A DNA stretch of 6,541 bases. It comes from Parvularcula sp963922235. Lineage in GTDB: Bacteria; Pseudomonadota; Alphaproteobacteria; Caulobacterales; Parvularculaceae. This document shows positions 6,048 through 6,541 of this stretch, piece by piece (the first letter of the stretch is position 1; each line of letters starts with the position of its first letter). The stretch covers positions 1 through 6,541 of the forward strand of contig CAWUIJ010000141.1 of NCBI GenBank assembly GCA_963922235.1. The letters are read 5' to 3'. The notes beneath the pieces were generated by a model, which was given only the letters and a program-made list of their open reading frames with translations, ran no database searches and was not told the DNA's origin. Made by a program: the position numbers and the translations under genes.

Positions 6048-6541
6048 ATGTCAAAGCGGATTTCCGCCAAGTACAAGATCGACCGCCGCGTCGGTGAGAA
6101 CATCTGGGGCCGCCCCAAATCTCCTATCAACAAGCGCGAATACAAGCCTGGCATGCATGGCCAGCGCCGCGCTGGTAAGCTTTCTGACTTCGGTCAACAG
6201 CTGATGGCGAAGCAAAAGCTCAAAGGCTATTACGGCAACATCTCCGAGAAGCAGTTCGAGAAGATCTACGACGAGGCCACACGCCTCAAGGGCAACACGG
6301 CTGAGCAGCTGATTGGCCTTCTTGAGAGCCGCCTCGACGCGATCGTCTACCGCGCCAAGTTCGTGCCGACCGTGTTTGCGGCTCGTCAGTTCATCAACCA
6401 CGGCCACGTTCTTCTGAACGGCCGCCGGACCAACATTCCTTCGGTTCGCCTGCGCCCAGGTGACGTTGTTGAGGTTCGCGAGAAGTCCAAGAACATGGCT
6501 CTCGTTCTCGAGGCTCTGCAGCTGCCAGAGCGCGACATCCC
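6048..6541 (+). CDS. rpsD: 30S ribosomal protein S4, 3' end cut off by window
   Basis: 164 complete codons are visible of the roughly 205 expected, and the frame runs off the right edge. S4 binds the 5' domain of 16S rRNA, starts assembly of the small subunit and helps maintain decoding accuracy. Seen: the N-terminal region with GENIWGRPKSP (16-26) and HGQRRAGKLSDFG (37-49), the central helical part with KQKLKGYYG (55-63), and the S4 RNA-binding domain from about residue 95 (SRLDAIVYRAKF, then FINHGHVLLNGRR and RPGDVVEV). There is no cysteine in the first 50 residues, so it is the zinc-free form. The ATG at 6048 fits the family N-terminus and has AAGGA in front. The gene stands apart from any visible ribosomal-protein cluster and diverges from the amidase, so it probably has its own promoter. 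Frequent GGT, CGT, GCT and GTT codons fit high expression. Identification is secure. Confidence 0.98.
   Translation, partial: MSKRISAKYKIDRRVGENIWGRPKSPINKREYKPGMHGQRRAGKLSDFGQQLMAKQKLKGYYGNISEKQFEKIYDEATRLKGNTAEQLIGLLESRLDAIVYRAKFVPTVFAARQFINHGHVLLNGRRTNIPSVRLRPGDVVEVREKSKNMALVLEALQLPERDI

Overview
The window looks like an ordinary chromosomal segment of a GC-rich alphaproteobacterium. The strongest evidence is the rpsD product at the right end. It is the cysteine-free S4 form, and its first ~50 residues carry motifs (GENIWGRPKSP, HGQRR.GKLSDFG) that I recognise as alphaproteobacterial. GC-rich codon use throughout agrees. I cannot name the genus with confidence; a marine Parvularcula/Maricaulis-like lineage would fit. 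I see no insertion sequence, integrase, CRISPR array, tRNA, rRNA or origin.

Layout, left to right. (1) Bases 1-2330 (+) hold the 3' part of a gene for a large SbcC/Rad50/YhaN-like coiled-coil ABC ATPase. The Q-loop, a long coiled coil, the signature motif, Walker B and the H-loop are visible. Walker A lies upstream of the window. (2) Bases 2409-3215 (+) encode an uncharacterised protein with two or three membrane segments and a soluble C-terminal half. (3) Bases 3268-4227 (+) encode a renalase-like FAD-dependent oxidoreductase, whose start is set to a TTG by a perfect AGGAGG. (4) Bases 4265-5905 (-) encode an amidase-signature hydrolase with a lipoprotein signal peptide, convergent with the oxidoreductase. 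(5) From 6048 to the right edge (+) is rpsD (30S ribosomal protein S4), cut off by the window edge and divergent from the amidase.

Genes 1-3 share a strand with gaps of 78 and 52 bases and could be co-transcribed, but nothing links their functions directly. The ATPase is expected to work with a metallophosphoesterase nuclease in DNA end processing, and such a gene may lie just upstream. The oxidoreductase is probably a cytosolic flavoenzyme and the amidase probably a periplasmic, outer-membrane-anchored amide hydrolase. rpsD is a translation housekeeping gene that appears to start its own transcription unit.

I find no convincing new multi-gene system. The parts most worth a second look are the 142-base space between the amidase and rpsD starts (a possible structured leader, or an in-frame S4 extension), the unknown membrane protein, and the hook-less ATPase.
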